Assembly: GCF_030065675.1 (NCBI RefSeq)
Contig: NZ_JASJDK010000002.1
Coordinates: 62,001 to 126,000 of the forward strand
Reading direction: 5' to 3'
Length of the DNA: 64,000 bases
DNA from: Mastigocoleus sp. MO_188.B34
GTDB lineage: Bacteria; Cyanobacteriota; Cyanobacteriia; Cyanobacteriales; Nostocaceae
Shown here: positions 35,658 through 45,110 of the stretch, piece by piece
Numbering within the stretch: position 1 is the first letter of the stretch
How the letters are laid out: the number at the start of each line of letters is the position of its first letter
Made by a program: the position numbers and the translations under genes
Notes under the pieces: model-generated
Told to the model about the DNA's origin: nothing
Database searches by the model: none
Seen by the model: only the letters and a program-made list of their open reading frames with translations

Positions 35658-36248
35658 ATGACACTTGCACCCACACCAGATACTAGCCATCACGAAGAAC
35701 ATCCAGACTTTCGAGTTTTAGGGCTGTTAACCTTTCTCGTTTCCGAATCCCTAATGTTTGGTGGTTTTTTTGCCGCTTATTTGTTTTATCGAGGTTTGGC
35801 TGATGTTTGGCCTCCCCATGAAACTGAGGTAGAACTGATATTACCAACAATTAACACAATTATTTTGGTTTCTAGTAGTTTCGTGATTCATTTCGGCGAT
35901 GCTGCGATTAAAAAAAATGACCTCAAGGGAATGCGAAAATGGTACAAAATAACAGCCGGTATGGGTGCTATTTTCTTACTAGGTCAAGTTTATGAATATT
36001 TGACATTAGGATATGGCTTAACAACCAATATTTTTTCTAATTGCTTTTACTTAATGACCGGCTTTCACGGTTTGCATGTATTTATTGGATTGTTATTAAT
36101 TCTGGGAGTTTTATGGCGTTCTCGTCGCCCCGAACACTATAATGCCACCAAACATATTGGCATTGAAATGGCAGAAATCTACTGGCACTTTGTAGATATT
36201 ATTTGGATTGTTTTATTTTCTTTGCTCTACATTTTGACAAGATTCTGA
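35658..36248 (+). CDS. coxC: Cytochrome c oxidase subunit III
   Basis: A 196-residue subunit III with five predicted membrane helices, the short form usual in bacteria. Typical motifs: L-V-S-E-S-L-M-F-G-G-F-F-A-A-Y with the conserved glutamate at about 30, then M-T-G-F-H-G-L-H-V-F-I-G-L at about 133-145, and W-H-F-V-D-I-I-W-I near the end. It stabilises subunit I during proton pumping. It lies 196 bases after coxA; the spacer holds part of a repeat-like GGGAGGCTCTGCCTCCC hairpin (35550-35566) that might weaken read-through. Confidence 0.95.
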   Translation: MTLAPTPDTSHHEEHPDFRVLGLLTFLVSESLMFGGFFAAYLFYRGLADVWPPHETEVELILPTINTIILVSSSFVIHFGDAAIKKNDLKGMRKWYKITAGMGAIFLLGQVYEYLTLGYGLTTNIFSNCFYLMTGFHGLHVFIGLLLILGVLWRSRRPEHYNATKHIGIEMAEIYWHFVDIIWIVLFSLLYILTRF

Positions 36249-36467
36249 TTTTTCAGTTATCAGTTATCAGTTAATGCGCTATCGCGCACGCTGCGCTAAC
36301 AGTTAACAGCTAACTTTTGATAAATTAGTTTGAACAGGATATATTTTTTAGCTATAGGGATATATTTTGGTTATTTACAAAATTTAAACATGACTCCTAT
36401 AGTAATCTCAAACTAATAATTGATAACTGGTAGCTAATTACTGATAACTGATTACCAAGGAGTTTTT

Positions 36468-36953
36468 ATGTTAGTAGATAAGGATAGGTTTTCTTGGTTC
36501 GAAGTTCCAGAGGATATCAAAAAGTTGTTGATATTAGCTGCGGATAATTGGGAGAATAATTCTGAAGCGGAAAAATATATAAATCAAGCTTTAGCCAAAA
36601 CTGGAAAAAATACAGATGTTTTAATTGCAGCATACAGATACTTTTACTATAAATATAATTATCCTATGGCATTACAAATTGCCAATAAAGTCATAGATAC
36701 AATTAAAGAATTAGAAAATTTTACCAATGATTGGGAAGAATTAAAGCCAATATTGATTGCTCGAAAAGAAGAAGCGATAATTCGACTCTTTTTAAATGCT
36801 TATGCTGCTTCTGGATTGGTTTTAGCCAAGTTGGGGGAACTGGAACAAGCTAAAAAAATCTGTATACAGGTTAAAGAAATTGATAAAAATAACGAATTTG
36901 GTGCTGGGGTATTGTTTGATATTTTGACACGTCCACCAGAAGAAGATGATTAG
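36468..36953 (+). CDS. TPR-like helical protein downstream of coxBAC
   Basis: A 161-residue, all-helical soluble protein with two TPR-like segments (about 34-67 and 113-147, the latter G-L-V-L-A-K-L-G-E-L-E-Q-A-K-K). It has a clear AAGGAG ribosome-binding site. I do not know a function. It is on the same strand as the cox genes, about 220 bases after coxC, and precedes the cupin and nitrogenase-associated genes, so it may be part of a low-oxygen or nitrogen-fixation gene set. I recall a comparable hypothetical gene after cox2 in Nostoc, but cannot verify this. Confidence 0.75.
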   Translation: MLVDKDRFSWFEVPEDIKKLLILAADNWENNSEAEKYINQALAKTGKNTDVLIAAYRYFYYKYNYPMALQIANKVIDTIKELENFTNDWEELKPILIARKEEAIIRLFLNAYAASGLVLAKLGELEQAKKICIQVKEIDKNNEFGAGVLFDILTRPPEEDD

Positions 36954-37043
36954 ATGAGTAATGGGTAATAGGTAAAGTTTTAAACTATACCCTATGGGTA
37001 AAAGTTCAGACAGAGTTGTGAATTTTATATATGAATTTTACAT

Positions 37044-37655
37044 ATGAGAGGAAATGATTGGCTTGTTACTGAAGATGGGAAGTACCAGGCTGGTAAGCCC
37101 GTAAGGGAATGGGATTTATTACAAGAAGATTACTATCTATATCGATTTTTAACTGAATTAGAATATACAGTAAAACAAACTAAATCAGAATTCGAATTTC
37201 TTACAAAAGTTCGTATATTAGTAAGACGTTTAATTACTAATTCCTATTGGGTCAGAAGTAAATATCCAGAGCCAAATTTTACAACAGGTACTTCTGTAGA
37301 ACTTTTATATGATGAATTAGGTTTTCCATTTACAGTACAAATGGTTACCTTTACACCTGGAACAATTTCTAATATTCATAACCATGGTACCTGGGGGGTA
37401 GTCGCAATTTTAAAAGGTCAAGAAAAAAATACTTTCTGGCAAAGACAACCAACTCCTAAATTTAACGGTAAAATAGAATTTACCAAAGAACTTATTTTAT
37501 CTCCGGGGGATATTATCAGTTTTGTTCCTGGTGCAATTCATTGTGTAGAAGCAATCGCCGAAGAACCAACTGTAACTTTTAATTTATACGGCGAAACAAA
37601 GTCGAAAGAAAGGTTTGAATTTGACACCACGAATCACACTGCAAAGAATTTCTAG
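37044..37655 (+). CDS. Cupin (cysteine-dioxygenase-like) protein
   Basis: A 203-residue single-cupin protein. Metal motif one is I-H-N-H-G-T-W-G-V-V at about 111-120. Motif two is P-G-D-I-I-S-F-V-P-G-A-I-H-C-V at about 153-167. The spacing resembles cysteine dioxygenase-type non-haem iron enzymes, but the second-motif histidine and the overall match are not enough to name the substrate. Its place between a TPR-like gene and an ArsC-like nitrogenase-associated gene suggests a role in nitrogen-fixing cells. It could equally be a non-enzymatic sulfur- or metal-handling protein. Confidence 0.75.
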   Translation: MRGNDWLVTEDGKYQAGKPVREWDLLQEDYYLYRFLTELEYTVKQTKSEFEFLTKVRILVRRLITNSYWVRSKYPEPNFTTGTSVELLYDELGFPFTVQMVTFTPGTISNIHNHGTWGVVAILKGQEKNTFWQRQPTPKFNGKIEFTKELILSPGDIISFVPGAIHCVEAIAEEPTVTFNLYGETKSKERFEFDTTNHTAKNF

Positions 37656-37717
37656 TTGGGGAATGGGGAATTTCTCGAGAGTCCTATCTAACTAATAATT
37701 AATTAGGAGATAGTAGA

Positions 37718-38176
37718 ATGGCAAAAGTTATTTTTTATGAAAAACCAGGTTGTAAAAATAATACAAAACAAAAAACTTTGCTTGCAGCAGCAGGTCATGA
37801 ATTGGAAGCTCATAATTTATTAACCAATTCTTGGACTGCTGAAAGTTTACATTCATTTTTTGGCGATCGCCCTGTAGTTGAATGGTTTAATAAAGCTGCA
37901 CCAAGGGTCAGATCTGGGGAGGTGCTTCCTGAAGAATTAGATGCACAAACAGCTTTAGCATTGATGCTAGAAGATCCATTGTTAATTCGTCGTCCTTTAA
38001 TTCAAGTGGGAGAACATCGAGAAGTCGGTTTTGATGTAGAACGCATTGATGCTTGGATCGGTTTAAAAGCTGCAAATGATTCCTTGAAGGACACCACTGA
38101 AAAATTAATGAACCAAGATTTACAAAATTGTCCTCGTAAACACGAACATCATGAGAATGGTAAGTGTCATAGCTAA
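37718..38176 (+). CDS. ArsC-like nitrogenase-associated protein
   Basis: A 152-residue thioredoxin-fold protein of the ArsC/Spx superfamily, in the branch called nitrogenase-associated. The N-terminal strand and loop V-I-F-Y-E-K-P-G-C-K-N-N-T-K-Q has a single cysteine (C12) where the superfamily has C-x-x-C or C-x-x-S. Later features are R-P-L-I-Q-V-G and F-D-V-E-R-I-D. The tail is His/Cys-rich (C-P-R-K-H-E-H-H-E-N-G-K-C-H-S) and could bind metal. An AGGAG site precedes the ATG. The subfamily usually lies in nif regions; here cnfR and fdxB are 7 and 6 kb away. Biochemical activity is unknown. Confidence 0.82.
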   Translation: MAKVIFYEKPGCKNNTKQKTLLAAAGHELEAHNLLTNSWTAESLHSFFGDRPVVEWFNKAAPRVRSGEVLPEELDAQTALALMLEDPLLIRRPLIQVGEHREVGFDVERIDAWIGLKAANDSLKDTTEKLMNQDLQNCPRKHEHHENGKCHS

Positions 38177-38396
38177 TCAAAACCAAAACATTAATTCTGT
38201 TACGGGTAGATTACGCTCGCTTTTGGGCTACTATACCCCACAATATCAATCCCTAATTTAATAGATTGAGCGTAGAGACGTAGCATTGCTACGTCTTTAT
38301 TTCCCATGAAACTAACTACTACAGGTATATTGATTTCGGTCAGCAACAGTTGTATGCTGTATTACTCATAGATTATTATTCTTATTTTATAATCCC

Positions 38397-39155
38397 TTGA
38401 AAGGACAAATCAATTCTGTAGAAACATCGACTGATTGGCTCTATCGTTACCCAGAGCTTTACGCTGGTACTTTTATTAAGCGCTACAAGAGGTTTTTTGT
38501 TGATGTTAAACTTGATAGCGGAGAAATAGTAACAGCCCATTGTCCCAACACAGGACCAATGACAGGGGTTTCAACTCCTGGTAGTGCTGTAATGTTGTCC
38601 AAGAGTAATAACCCCAAACGCAAACTCGGCTACACTTTAGAATTAATCGAAGTTCATGATAACGAACCTACTTGGGTGGGTGTAAATACAGCTTTACCTA
38701 ACCGGGTAGTTAAATTAGCCCTAGAAAAACATCTATTTTCAGAACTTGGAGATTATTTAAAAGTTCAGTCGGAAGTACCCTACGGACAAGAGAAAAAAAG
38801 TCGTGTTGATTTTCTGTTGTCAGGGAAAGAAATGGAACGTTCTATATATCTGGAAGTTAAAAATACAACATTTGTTAAGGGTAAGTTAGCTTTATTCCCA
38901 GATACAGAAACAACACGAGGACAAAAGCACCTCAGAGAATTGATGGCTTTATTACCAGATCATCGCTCGGTTATGCTTTACTTTATCAACAGGGGTGATT
39001 GTATGGATTTTGCACCTGGTGATGAAACTGACCCTGTGTATGGTAAATTGCTGCGCGAAGCTTTATCTATGGGTGTGGAAATTTTACCTTGTAGATTTGC
39101 AGTTAGTCCAGAGGGTATTCGTTATTTGGGGTTGGCGAATTGTAGTTTTGTTTAA
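38397..39155 (+). CDS. sfsA: SfsA family DNA-binding/nuclease protein
   Basis: A 252-residue SfsA protein. The hallmark C-P-N-T-G-P-M-T-G lies at about 49-57 after R-Y-K-R-F-F-V-D-V. The second half has the restriction-nuclease-like core S-R-V-D-F-L-L and Y-L-E-V-K-N-T at about 140-162, then F-P-D-T-E-T-T-R-G-Q-K-H-L-R-E-L. SfsA was named for sugar fermentation stimulation in E. coli; its true role is unsettled and a nucleic-acid nuclease activity is likely. The start is a TTG at 38397, and the first 12 residues or so are not conserved in my memory of the family. Confidence 0.9.
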   Translation: MKGQINSVETSTDWLYRYPELYAGTFIKRYKRFFVDVKLDSGEIVTAHCPNTGPMTGVSTPGSAVMLSKSNNPKRKLGYTLELIEVHDNEPTWVGVNTALPNRVVKLALEKHLFSELGDYLKVQSEVPYGQEKKSRVDFLLSGKEMERSIYLEVKNTTFVKGKLALFPDTETTRGQKHLRELMALLPDHRSVMLYFINRGDCMDFAPGDETDPVYGKLLREALSMGVEILPCRFAVSPEGIRYLGLANCSFV

Positions 39156-39229
39156 TTGTGAATATTTCTAGGTTTGGTCAATCGTCAACTCTAAGGGGTC
39201 AGCATCTAATTATTACTACCCCTTCTATA

Positions 39230-39598
39230 TCAGGAATATGGTAAACCCAAGCGTCGCCACTCCATCATTCCGCCAGTAATATTAAAGACTTGAATGAAAC
39301 CTGCTTTGACCAGATATTTTGCAGCAATTGGGCTGCGATGTGAGGTTAAACAAATCACAAGAACAGGTTCATTTTTGGATAAATTCCTAAACCATTGAGG
39401 ATAAACCCAGCTACGTAAAACCGGTATCATACCCATAATAAGACGTGGCAAACTTAAGTTCACTGCTCCTACTAAATGAAACATATCATACTCAATTTTA
39501 CTACGTACATCGATGAGTAAAGGGTGTTCGGGTAATTTGACAAATTCAGAAGGAGAAATATCAATCACAAATGGTTTAACAGAAGATGTAGACGCCAT
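39230..39598 (-). CDS. Rhodanese-domain protein
   Basis: A 122-residue single rhodanese domain. L-L-I-D-V-R-S-K-I-E-Y-D-M-F-H-L-V-G-A-V-N-L-S is the substrate-side signature, and the active-site loop is C-L-T-S-H-R-S at about 85-91 with the catalytic cysteine. It ends in the usual helix and G-G-M-M-E-W. It would carry a persulfide sulfur to an unknown acceptor. No membrane segment is present. The gene is monocistronic and convergent with sfsA. Confidence 0.9.
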   Translation of the reverse strand: MASTSSVKPFVIDISPSEFVKLPEHPLLIDVRSKIEYDMFHLVGAVNLSLPRLIMGMIPVLRSWVYPQWFRNLSKNEPVLVICLTSHRSPIAAKYLVKAGFIQVFNITGGMMEWRRLGLPYS

Positions 39599-39850
39599 AT
39601 AAGTTAATTTTTTTGTGAAGTAATAATTTAAAAATCTTCGATTAATTTCCTAGATGAGTATCGAGATTATCTTTCTCAGTCGAGAGTTAAGTTGGATAGC
39701 CACCAGAAGCGATAACAAAAAAAATACATACCCCACACACGCAAACCTAGCAAATACTCCCTGTATAAATATTGCCTGACGTTAGTAAAGTAACTGAGTT
39801 ATTATTATTTACGAGTATAACTTAGTGCAAAGGTACAAGCAGGTTAAGAA

Positions 39851-41545
39851 GTGAGATTAGTCAATTTTTCTGTAACTAATTTTCGGAGTATTACCACTGC
39901 GCATAAAATCGCAATTTCTAATACTACCATCCTAATTGGAAAAAATAATGAAGGTAAATCAAATATCCTTAAGGCTCTCTCTATAGCGATGAAGGTTCTT
40001 CAAGAACATGCTGCACCTGGAAGGTTTTTGTTTTCCAGAGCCAGAATCAAATACCGTAATGATGAAAGTTTCTATTTATGGGAAAGGGATTTTCCTATTA
40101 ATTTCCAAAAAAGGAAACAGGGGAATCAATCTATTTTTAGGCTGGAGTTTGATTTAGATGAGAAAGAGGTTATTGAATTTAAAGATACTATCAAATCTAA
40201 TTTGAATGGTACTTTACCCATAGAGATAAAATTTAGCAAGGAGAAAAAGCCATCTATCAAAGTTTGTAAAAGTGGAAAAGGTTCTAAAACTCTTAATTCT
40301 AAATCGACACAGATTGCAGATTTCATTGCAAAAAAAATATCATTTAATTACATTCCCGCAATTAGAACTGATAAAAAAGTTTTGCGAGTTATTGATAGTA
40401 TGCTATCTCAAGAACTTCGAATATTGGAAAAGGAGCAGACATATCAAAAAGCACTAGATACAATCAAAAAACTTCAACAGCCATTATTAAATAAGTTGGC
40501 AGAAAAAATCAAAGAACCTCTATCAGAATTTTTGCCAAATATGACTGAAGTCAAAATTGACATCCCAGAGCAAGAGAGGCGAACTGCTTTAAGAAAAAAG
40601 TTTAATGTAATTATTGATGATGGAACTCCTACAAACATAGAATTCAAAGGAGATGGTGTAAAAAGCCTAGCTGCATTAGCACTTCTGAAGAACAGGTATC
40701 TAGAAGGTAGTGCTTCTATAGTGGCTATTGAAGAACCAGAGTCTCATCTTCATCCTGCTGCTATTCATCAATTAACTGAAATCATCAACTCATTAGCTAC
40801 CACCAGTCAAGTAATTATTACTACACATAATCCACTATTCGTTGATAGGCATTCTCTAAAATCTAATGTCATTATTGATAATGGTAAAGCTTCTTCTGCG
40901 AGAAGTATCAAAGCAATTAGGGAAATTCTCGGAGTTAAAGCTTCTGATAATTTGATCAATGCAAATTATGCATTAGTAGTTGAAGGAGAAGAGGATGCAA
41001 TAGCTCTCAAATCCCTTTTACCATTTTTGAGTGAAAAGTTAGCAAAGTTTATGAAAAATAATTTATTGGTTATTGAACCTATACGGGGGGCTGGAAATTT
41101 ATCCTACAAACTTTCATTACTTAATAGCTCATTGTGTGTGTACCATGTTCTTCTTGATAATGATGATGCTGGCAGGAAATCCTATGACAAAGCTAGCAAA
41201 GAAGGACTTGTAACAGTTAAGAACTGTACTATGATAAATTGTTTGGGAATGAGCAATTCAGAATTTGAAGATTGCCTTGACATATCTGTTTATAAACAAA
41301 AAATTTATGATAAATTTGGAGTTAATTTAAAAGATAATAAATTCCGTTGTAAGTTAAAATGGTCTGAACGCATAAAAAGTGTATTTCTAGATACAGGTAA
41401 GCCCTGGAACGAAACAATAGAAAAAGAGGTAAAGAGAGTAGTTTCACAGTGTGTAGCCAGAAATCCAGGCGCGTCACTTAATACCCATAAGAGAAGCTCA
41501 TTAGATGCTTTGGTGTCGGCCTTGGAGACACTAGTTAAAATCTAA
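39851..41545 (+). CDS. OLD family ATP-dependent endonuclease (AAA + TOPRIM)
   Basis: A 564-residue protein of the overcoming-lysogenisation-defect type. The ABC/SMC-like ATPase has its P-loop G-K-N-N-E-G-K-S at 30-37 and Walker B I-E-E-P-E-S-H-L-H-P at about 291-300. The TOPRIM nuclease domain begins A-L-V-V-E-G-E-E-D-A near 372-381 and contains L-D-N-D-D-A-G-R near 434-441, both acidic metal-binding motifs. The start is GTG. No UvrD-like helicase follows, so this is not Gabija; it looks like a single-gene class 1 OLD protein. Such proteins often defend against phage, but a repair role is possible. Confidence 0.88.
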   Translation: MRLVNFSVTNFRSITTAHKIAISNTTILIGKNNEGKSNILKALSIAMKVLQEHAAPGRFLFSRARIKYRNDESFYLWERDFPINFQKRKQGNQSIFRLEFDLDEKEVIEFKDTIKSNLNGTLPIEIKFSKEKKPSIKVCKSGKGSKTLNSKSTQIADFIAKKISFNYIPAIRTDKKVLRVIDSMLSQELRILEKEQTYQKALDTIKKLQQPLLNKLAEKIKEPLSEFLPNMTEVKIDIPEQERRTALRKKFNVIIDDGTPTNIEFKGDGVKSLAALALLKNRYLEGSASIVAIEEPESHLHPAAIHQLTEIINSLATTSQVIITTHNPLFVDRHSLKSNVIIDNGKASSARSIKAIREILGVKASDNLINANYALVVEGEEDAIALKSLLPFLSEKLAKFMKNNLLVIEPIRGAGNLSYKLSLLNSSLCVYHVLLDNDDAGRKSYDKASKEGLVTVKNCTMINCLGMSNSEFEDCLDISVYKQKIYDKFGVNLKDNKFRCKLKWSERIKSVFLDTGKPWNETIEKEVKRVVSQCVARNPGASLNTHKRSSLDALVSALETLVKI

Positions 41546-41686
41546 ATTGGCTGTATAACAATTGTGTTGGAGTCGATTGAGTAAGGATTCTGGTTTGGTT
41601 TTAGAAACCACTAACACCCGCTCAATACAAAAGGTTACCTGTAGTGCGATCGCACTCCCTACAACAAAACAAAACCCACAACAGGA

Positions 41687-42020
41687 TCAATTCTGAAGTT
41701 CCTCTAGTTCAATTCCCAACTCCTGCATCACAACTTTAGTTGATAAATAGAACTCCTTCGCAGTCGTATGCAGACTACATCCTGGATAGTCAGAATATTT
41801 CATTGTTTGTTCACATTTTCTAAGGCTTGACTACATAAGCATAGGGTATTAATTTGCAGTACCTTTTCCCATTCTCCCCGTTGCACCATCACATCAGACT
41901 TCGGGGTAAAATATCCATATGGTCAGCATAGTCAAGTAAAGTTTTGTATTCTTTTAATCCACTTGTGTGTAAGTTTTCCAAGCTCACCCGAGTTTTTTTA
42001 GATGAATTCACTATAATCAT
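41687..42020 (-). pseudogene. Broken small gene or overlapping mini-ORFs
   Basis: Reading the minus strand from ATG 42020 gives M-I-I-V-N-S-S-K-K-T-R-V-S-L-E-N-L, a sensible helical protein that stops at 41889 (43 codons). The next frame continues in the same style (K-S-D-V-M-V-Q-R-G-E-W-E-K-V-L) to a stop at 41800. An ATG overlapping that stop by four bases opens a third frame of 38 codons (41803-41687) ending G-I-E-L-E-E-L-Q-N. One extra C in the CCCC run near 41904 would join the first two parts. This looks like one or two small genes with a frameshift; I do not recognise the family. It is convergent with the OLD gene. Confidence 0.5.
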
Positions 42021-42100
42021 TCTGTGTAGCGATAATATATACAAAATCTATCGCAGATTAAAGAAGTCAATTGCTGTCATCATGAGCAACGGAATTGAGT

Positions 42101-43507
42101 ATGAGCAAAGGTACATTATTTGATAAAGTTTGGGACTCACATACGGTCGGGGTACTTCCTTCAGGACAAACACAATTATTTATTGGGTTACACCTAATTC
42201 ATGAAGTTACTAGTCCCCAAGCCTTTGCTATGTTACGGGAGAGGGGGTTAAAAGTATTATTTCCAGAACGGACTGTCGCCACCGTAGACCATATCGTACC
42301 AACAGATAACCAAGCCCGTCCTTTTAGCGATCGCCTAGCAGAAGAAATGATTCAGGCGCTAGAAGATAACTGTAAGCAAAACGGTATCACCTTTTATAAT
42401 ATCGGTTCTGGCAGTCAAGGAATTGTCCATGTGATTGCTCCCGAACAAGGACTTACTCAACCAGGAATGACCATCGCCTGTGGGGATAGCCACACATCCA
42501 CCCATGGCGCATTTGGGGCGATCGCTTTTGGTATTGGAACTAGCCAAGTCCGAGATGTTTTAGCTTCTCAAACCCTTGCTCTTGCTAAGTTGAAAGTTCG
42601 TAAGATAGAAGTTAACGGTACTCTCCAACCCGGTGTTTATGCTAAAGATGTAATTCTCCATGTTATTCGTACCTTGGGTGTTAAAGGTGGTGTCGGATAT
42701 GCCTACGAGTATGCAGGTACTACTTTTGAGCAAATGAGCATGGAAGAACGGATGACCGTTTGTAATATGTCCATTGAAGGTGGTGCTCGTTGCGGTTACG
42801 TTAATCCAGACCGAGTTACCTATGAGTATCTCAAAGGTAGAAAATTTGCACCCCAAGGTTCGGACTGGGAAAAAGCTGTAGCTTGGTGGGATTCTATTCG
42901 CAGCGATGCTGATGCTGAATATGATGATGTCGTAGTTTTTGACGCTAGTGAGATTCCTCCAACAGTTACTTGGGGAATTACACCTGCACAAGGTATTGGG
43001 ATTAATCAAACTGTACCGACTAGCGAAGAACTACCTGCTGATGATCGCTTCATAGCAGAGGAAGCCTATAGCTATATGGATTTAGCTCCTGGTAAGCCGA
43101 TCGAAGGTACCAAGGTAGATGTTTGCTTTATTGGTAGTTGCACTAATGGACGAATTAGTGATTTACGGGAAGCAGCAAAAGTAGCTAAGGGACATCATGT
43201 AGCTCAAGGAGTAAAAGCATTTGTTGTTCCTGGTTCTGAATTGGTAAAACAGCAAGCCGAAGCAGAAGGTTTGGATCGAGTTTTCCAAGAAGCAGGATTT
43301 GAGTGGCGCGAACCAGGATGTTCCATGTGTTTAGCCATGAATCCCGATAAGTTAGAAGGAAGACAATTAAGTGCATCTTCCTCAAATCGTAACTTTAAAG
43401 GAAGACAAGGTTCAGCTTCTGGTCGGACTTTATTAATGAGTCCAGCAATGGTTGCAGCTGCGGCGGTAAAAGGCGAAGTTTATGATGTCCGCGAATTATT
43501 GAATTAA
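42101..43507 (+). CDS. leuC: 3-isopropylmalate dehydratase large subunit
   Basis: A 468-residue LeuC, the aconitase-family large subunit that isomerises 2-isopropylmalate to 3-isopropylmalate in leucine synthesis. I start it at ATG 42101 ([11 protein letters not shown]); a TTG two codons upstream is unlikely. Substrate and cluster motifs are intact: [23 protein letters not shown] with one [4Fe-4S] cysteine, and [11 protein letters not shown] with the other two. It forms a complex with LeuD, encoded 246 bases downstream beyond a tandem-repeat array. Confidence 0.96.
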   Translation: MSKGTLFDKVWDSHTVGVLPSGQTQLFIGLHLIHEVTSPQAFAMLRERGLKVLFPERTVATVDHIVPTDNQARPFSDRLAEEMIQALEDNCKQNGITFYNIGSGSQGIVHVIAPEQGLTQPGMTIACGDSHTSTHGAFGAIAFGIGTSQVRDVLASQTLALAKLKVRKIEVNGTLQPGVYAKDVILHVIRTLGVKGGVGYAYEYAGTTFEQMSMEERMTVCNMSIEGGARCGYVNPDRVTYEYLKGRKFAPQGSDWEKAVAWWDSIRSDADAEYDDVVVFDASEIPPTVTWGITPAQGIGINQTVPTSEELPADDRFIAEEAYSYMDLAPGKPIEGTKVDVCFIGSCTNGRISDLREAAKVAKGHHVAQGVKAFVVPGSELVKQQAEAEGLDRVFQEAGFEWREPGCSMCLAMNPDKLEGRQLSASSSNRNFKGRQGSASGRTLLMSPAMVAAAAVKGEVYDVRELLN

Positions 43508-43562
43508 TTTTAGGGGTTAGGGATTAGGGATTGGTTCTTTAATCTTGATTACCAACTTATTC

Positions 43563-43744
<182 letters not shown>

Positions 43745-43753
43745 TTAATCTAA

Positions 43754-44362
43754 ATGACAAGCGAAGTTAAAACAGTTTCTGGAAGTGGTATTCCTTTAGT
43801 TGGAAATGATATTGATACCGATCGCATTATTCCGGCGCGGTTTTTGCGTTGTGTAACTTTTGATGGTTTGGGCGAACATGCTTTTGAAGATGACAGGAAA
43901 GCTTTAGCAGGGAAACATCCATTCGACCAACCCCAATACAAAGGTGCAAATATTTTGGTTGTCAACCGCAACTTCGGTTGTGGTTCATCGCGGGAACATG
44001 CACCCCAAGCCATATCTAAATGGGGTATCCAAGCTTTGATTGGCGAAAGTTTTGCCGAAATCTTTTTTGGTAACTGTGTGGCGATGGGTATTCCTTGCGT
44101 TACTATGGATCCTGAAAAAGTTAAAGAAATACAACAAATTTTAACTAATAATCCTCAAGCAGGGGTGAGCATAAATTTAGAAACGATGCAGGTACTATGC
44201 GGTGATTTTTCTGCATCCATTTCAATTGATCGAGGTGCTCGAAATATGTTTATCTCCGGAACTTGGGATGCTTGCGGTCAGTTAGTAGCTAATGCAGCTA
44301 GGATTCGGGAGACAGCGATGCAGTTACCTTATGTTGGTTGGAGTAATTTAGCTGCAGGTTAG
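43754..44362 (+). CDS. leuD: 3-isopropylmalate dehydratase small subunit
   Basis: A 202-residue LeuD, the swivelling small subunit completing the LeuCD active site. Motifs: [15 protein letters not shown] at about 16-30, [14 protein letters not shown] at about 74-87, and [10 protein letters not shown] at about 112-121. Length is normal. Same strand and function as leuC, although their ribosomal coupling is interrupted by a long repeat array. A short hairpin follows at 44406. Confidence 0.95.
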   Translation: MTSEVKTVSGSGIPLVGNDIDTDRIIPARFLRCVTFDGLGEHAFEDDRKALAGKHPFDQPQYKGANILVVNRNFGCGSSREHAPQAISKWGIQALIGESFAEIFFGNCVAMGIPCVTMDPEKVKEIQQILTNNPQAGVSINLETMQVLCGDFSASISIDRGARNMFISGTWDACGQLVANAARIRETAMQLPYVGWSNLAAG

Positions 44363-44405
44363 TTAAGATTTTGATGTTTGCTAATACCAAATAGCTTATT
44401 ACAGT

Positions 44406-44421
44406 GTGGGCAAATGCCCAC
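44406..44421 (+). terminator. Hairpin after leuD
   Basis: A perfect 6-bp stem, GTGGGC/GCCCAC with an AAAT loop, lies 43 bases past the leuD stop. No T-tract follows directly (CTATATTAATTT), so it may be a weak terminator or a member of a common cyanobacterial palindromic repeat. Confidence 0.4.
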
Positions 44422-44889
44422 CTATATTAATTTACAATATTTGTTTAAAAAATTTATCTGCAGACAAATATCATATTTGTAATTGAATGTGCGTTCAAAT
44501 TTATGATTATTGAACAAAATTCATAATTTTTGATGAAGACCTGGATTGATTTGCTATTACTCTCCATATATCCCTGAAATACTTAATTACGACTTTTGTA
44601 ACACTTCTGTAACAATATACCAATACCCCACAAAACCCCCCTTTTTTTTCCTTCTGATAATGGGAACATTAAGTTGTGATGAACCACAGACCCAAAATGT
44701 GTGAACTACCTACCATACATCCAATCAATTTGGAAACTTGAGTTTTCGCTAACTTCTTTAAAAAAGGATGTGCTTTAGGTTAATGTCGGGGCTGCTTTTT
44801 TGTTCCAAGATATGTATGCTAAAAACACCATTCTTCATCCTCTCTAATATCTCCAGTCTTGTTGGGAAAGTAGCTTAAGTCCTAATCCT

Positions 44890-45110
44890 AACCCCAATTC
44901 AAACTCCATTCTACTTAGCAGAGAATATTCTTTGTTCTGATTTATAAAAACTTAAGTCATCGCAGACATATACTCTACTTGGTGAAACAGCGCGGTCTTG
45001 GGGGTCTCCCCCATGAGTGACTGCTGAACCCGTAAGGGTGTAAATCTGAAATATATAGGCGACTAATACTCTATTCCAGACGTGAAGTTTAAGGTCTGGA
45101 ATAGATTTTT
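44890..45110 (+). ncRNA. Possible small RNA ending in a strong terminator
   Basis: A structured stretch on the plus strand. It contains the hairpin GGGGGTCTCCCCC (about 44999-45011) inside a GCGGTCTTGGGGG...GAGTGACTGC word. It ends in an 11-bp perfect stem, CTATTCCAGAC (45071-45081) with GTCTGGAATAG (45094-45104), followed by ATTTTT. No plus-strand protein gene precedes it, so the terminator most simply ends a noncoding RNA. The 5' end is unknown and no family is recognised. The GC-rich part may be a dispersed palindromic repeat. Confidence 0.35.
45071..45110 (+). terminator. Intrinsic terminator
   Basis: An 11-bp perfect stem with a 12-base loop (GTGAAGTTTAAG), followed by five T residues at 45106-45110. 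It has the form of a canonical factor-independent terminator on the plus strand. Confidence 0.8.

Noticed and set aside
39851-41545. Gabija defence system
   Set aside because: The OLD/TOPRIM protein could be GajA-like, but no UvrD-type helicase (GajB) follows; the next gene on that strand is leuC.
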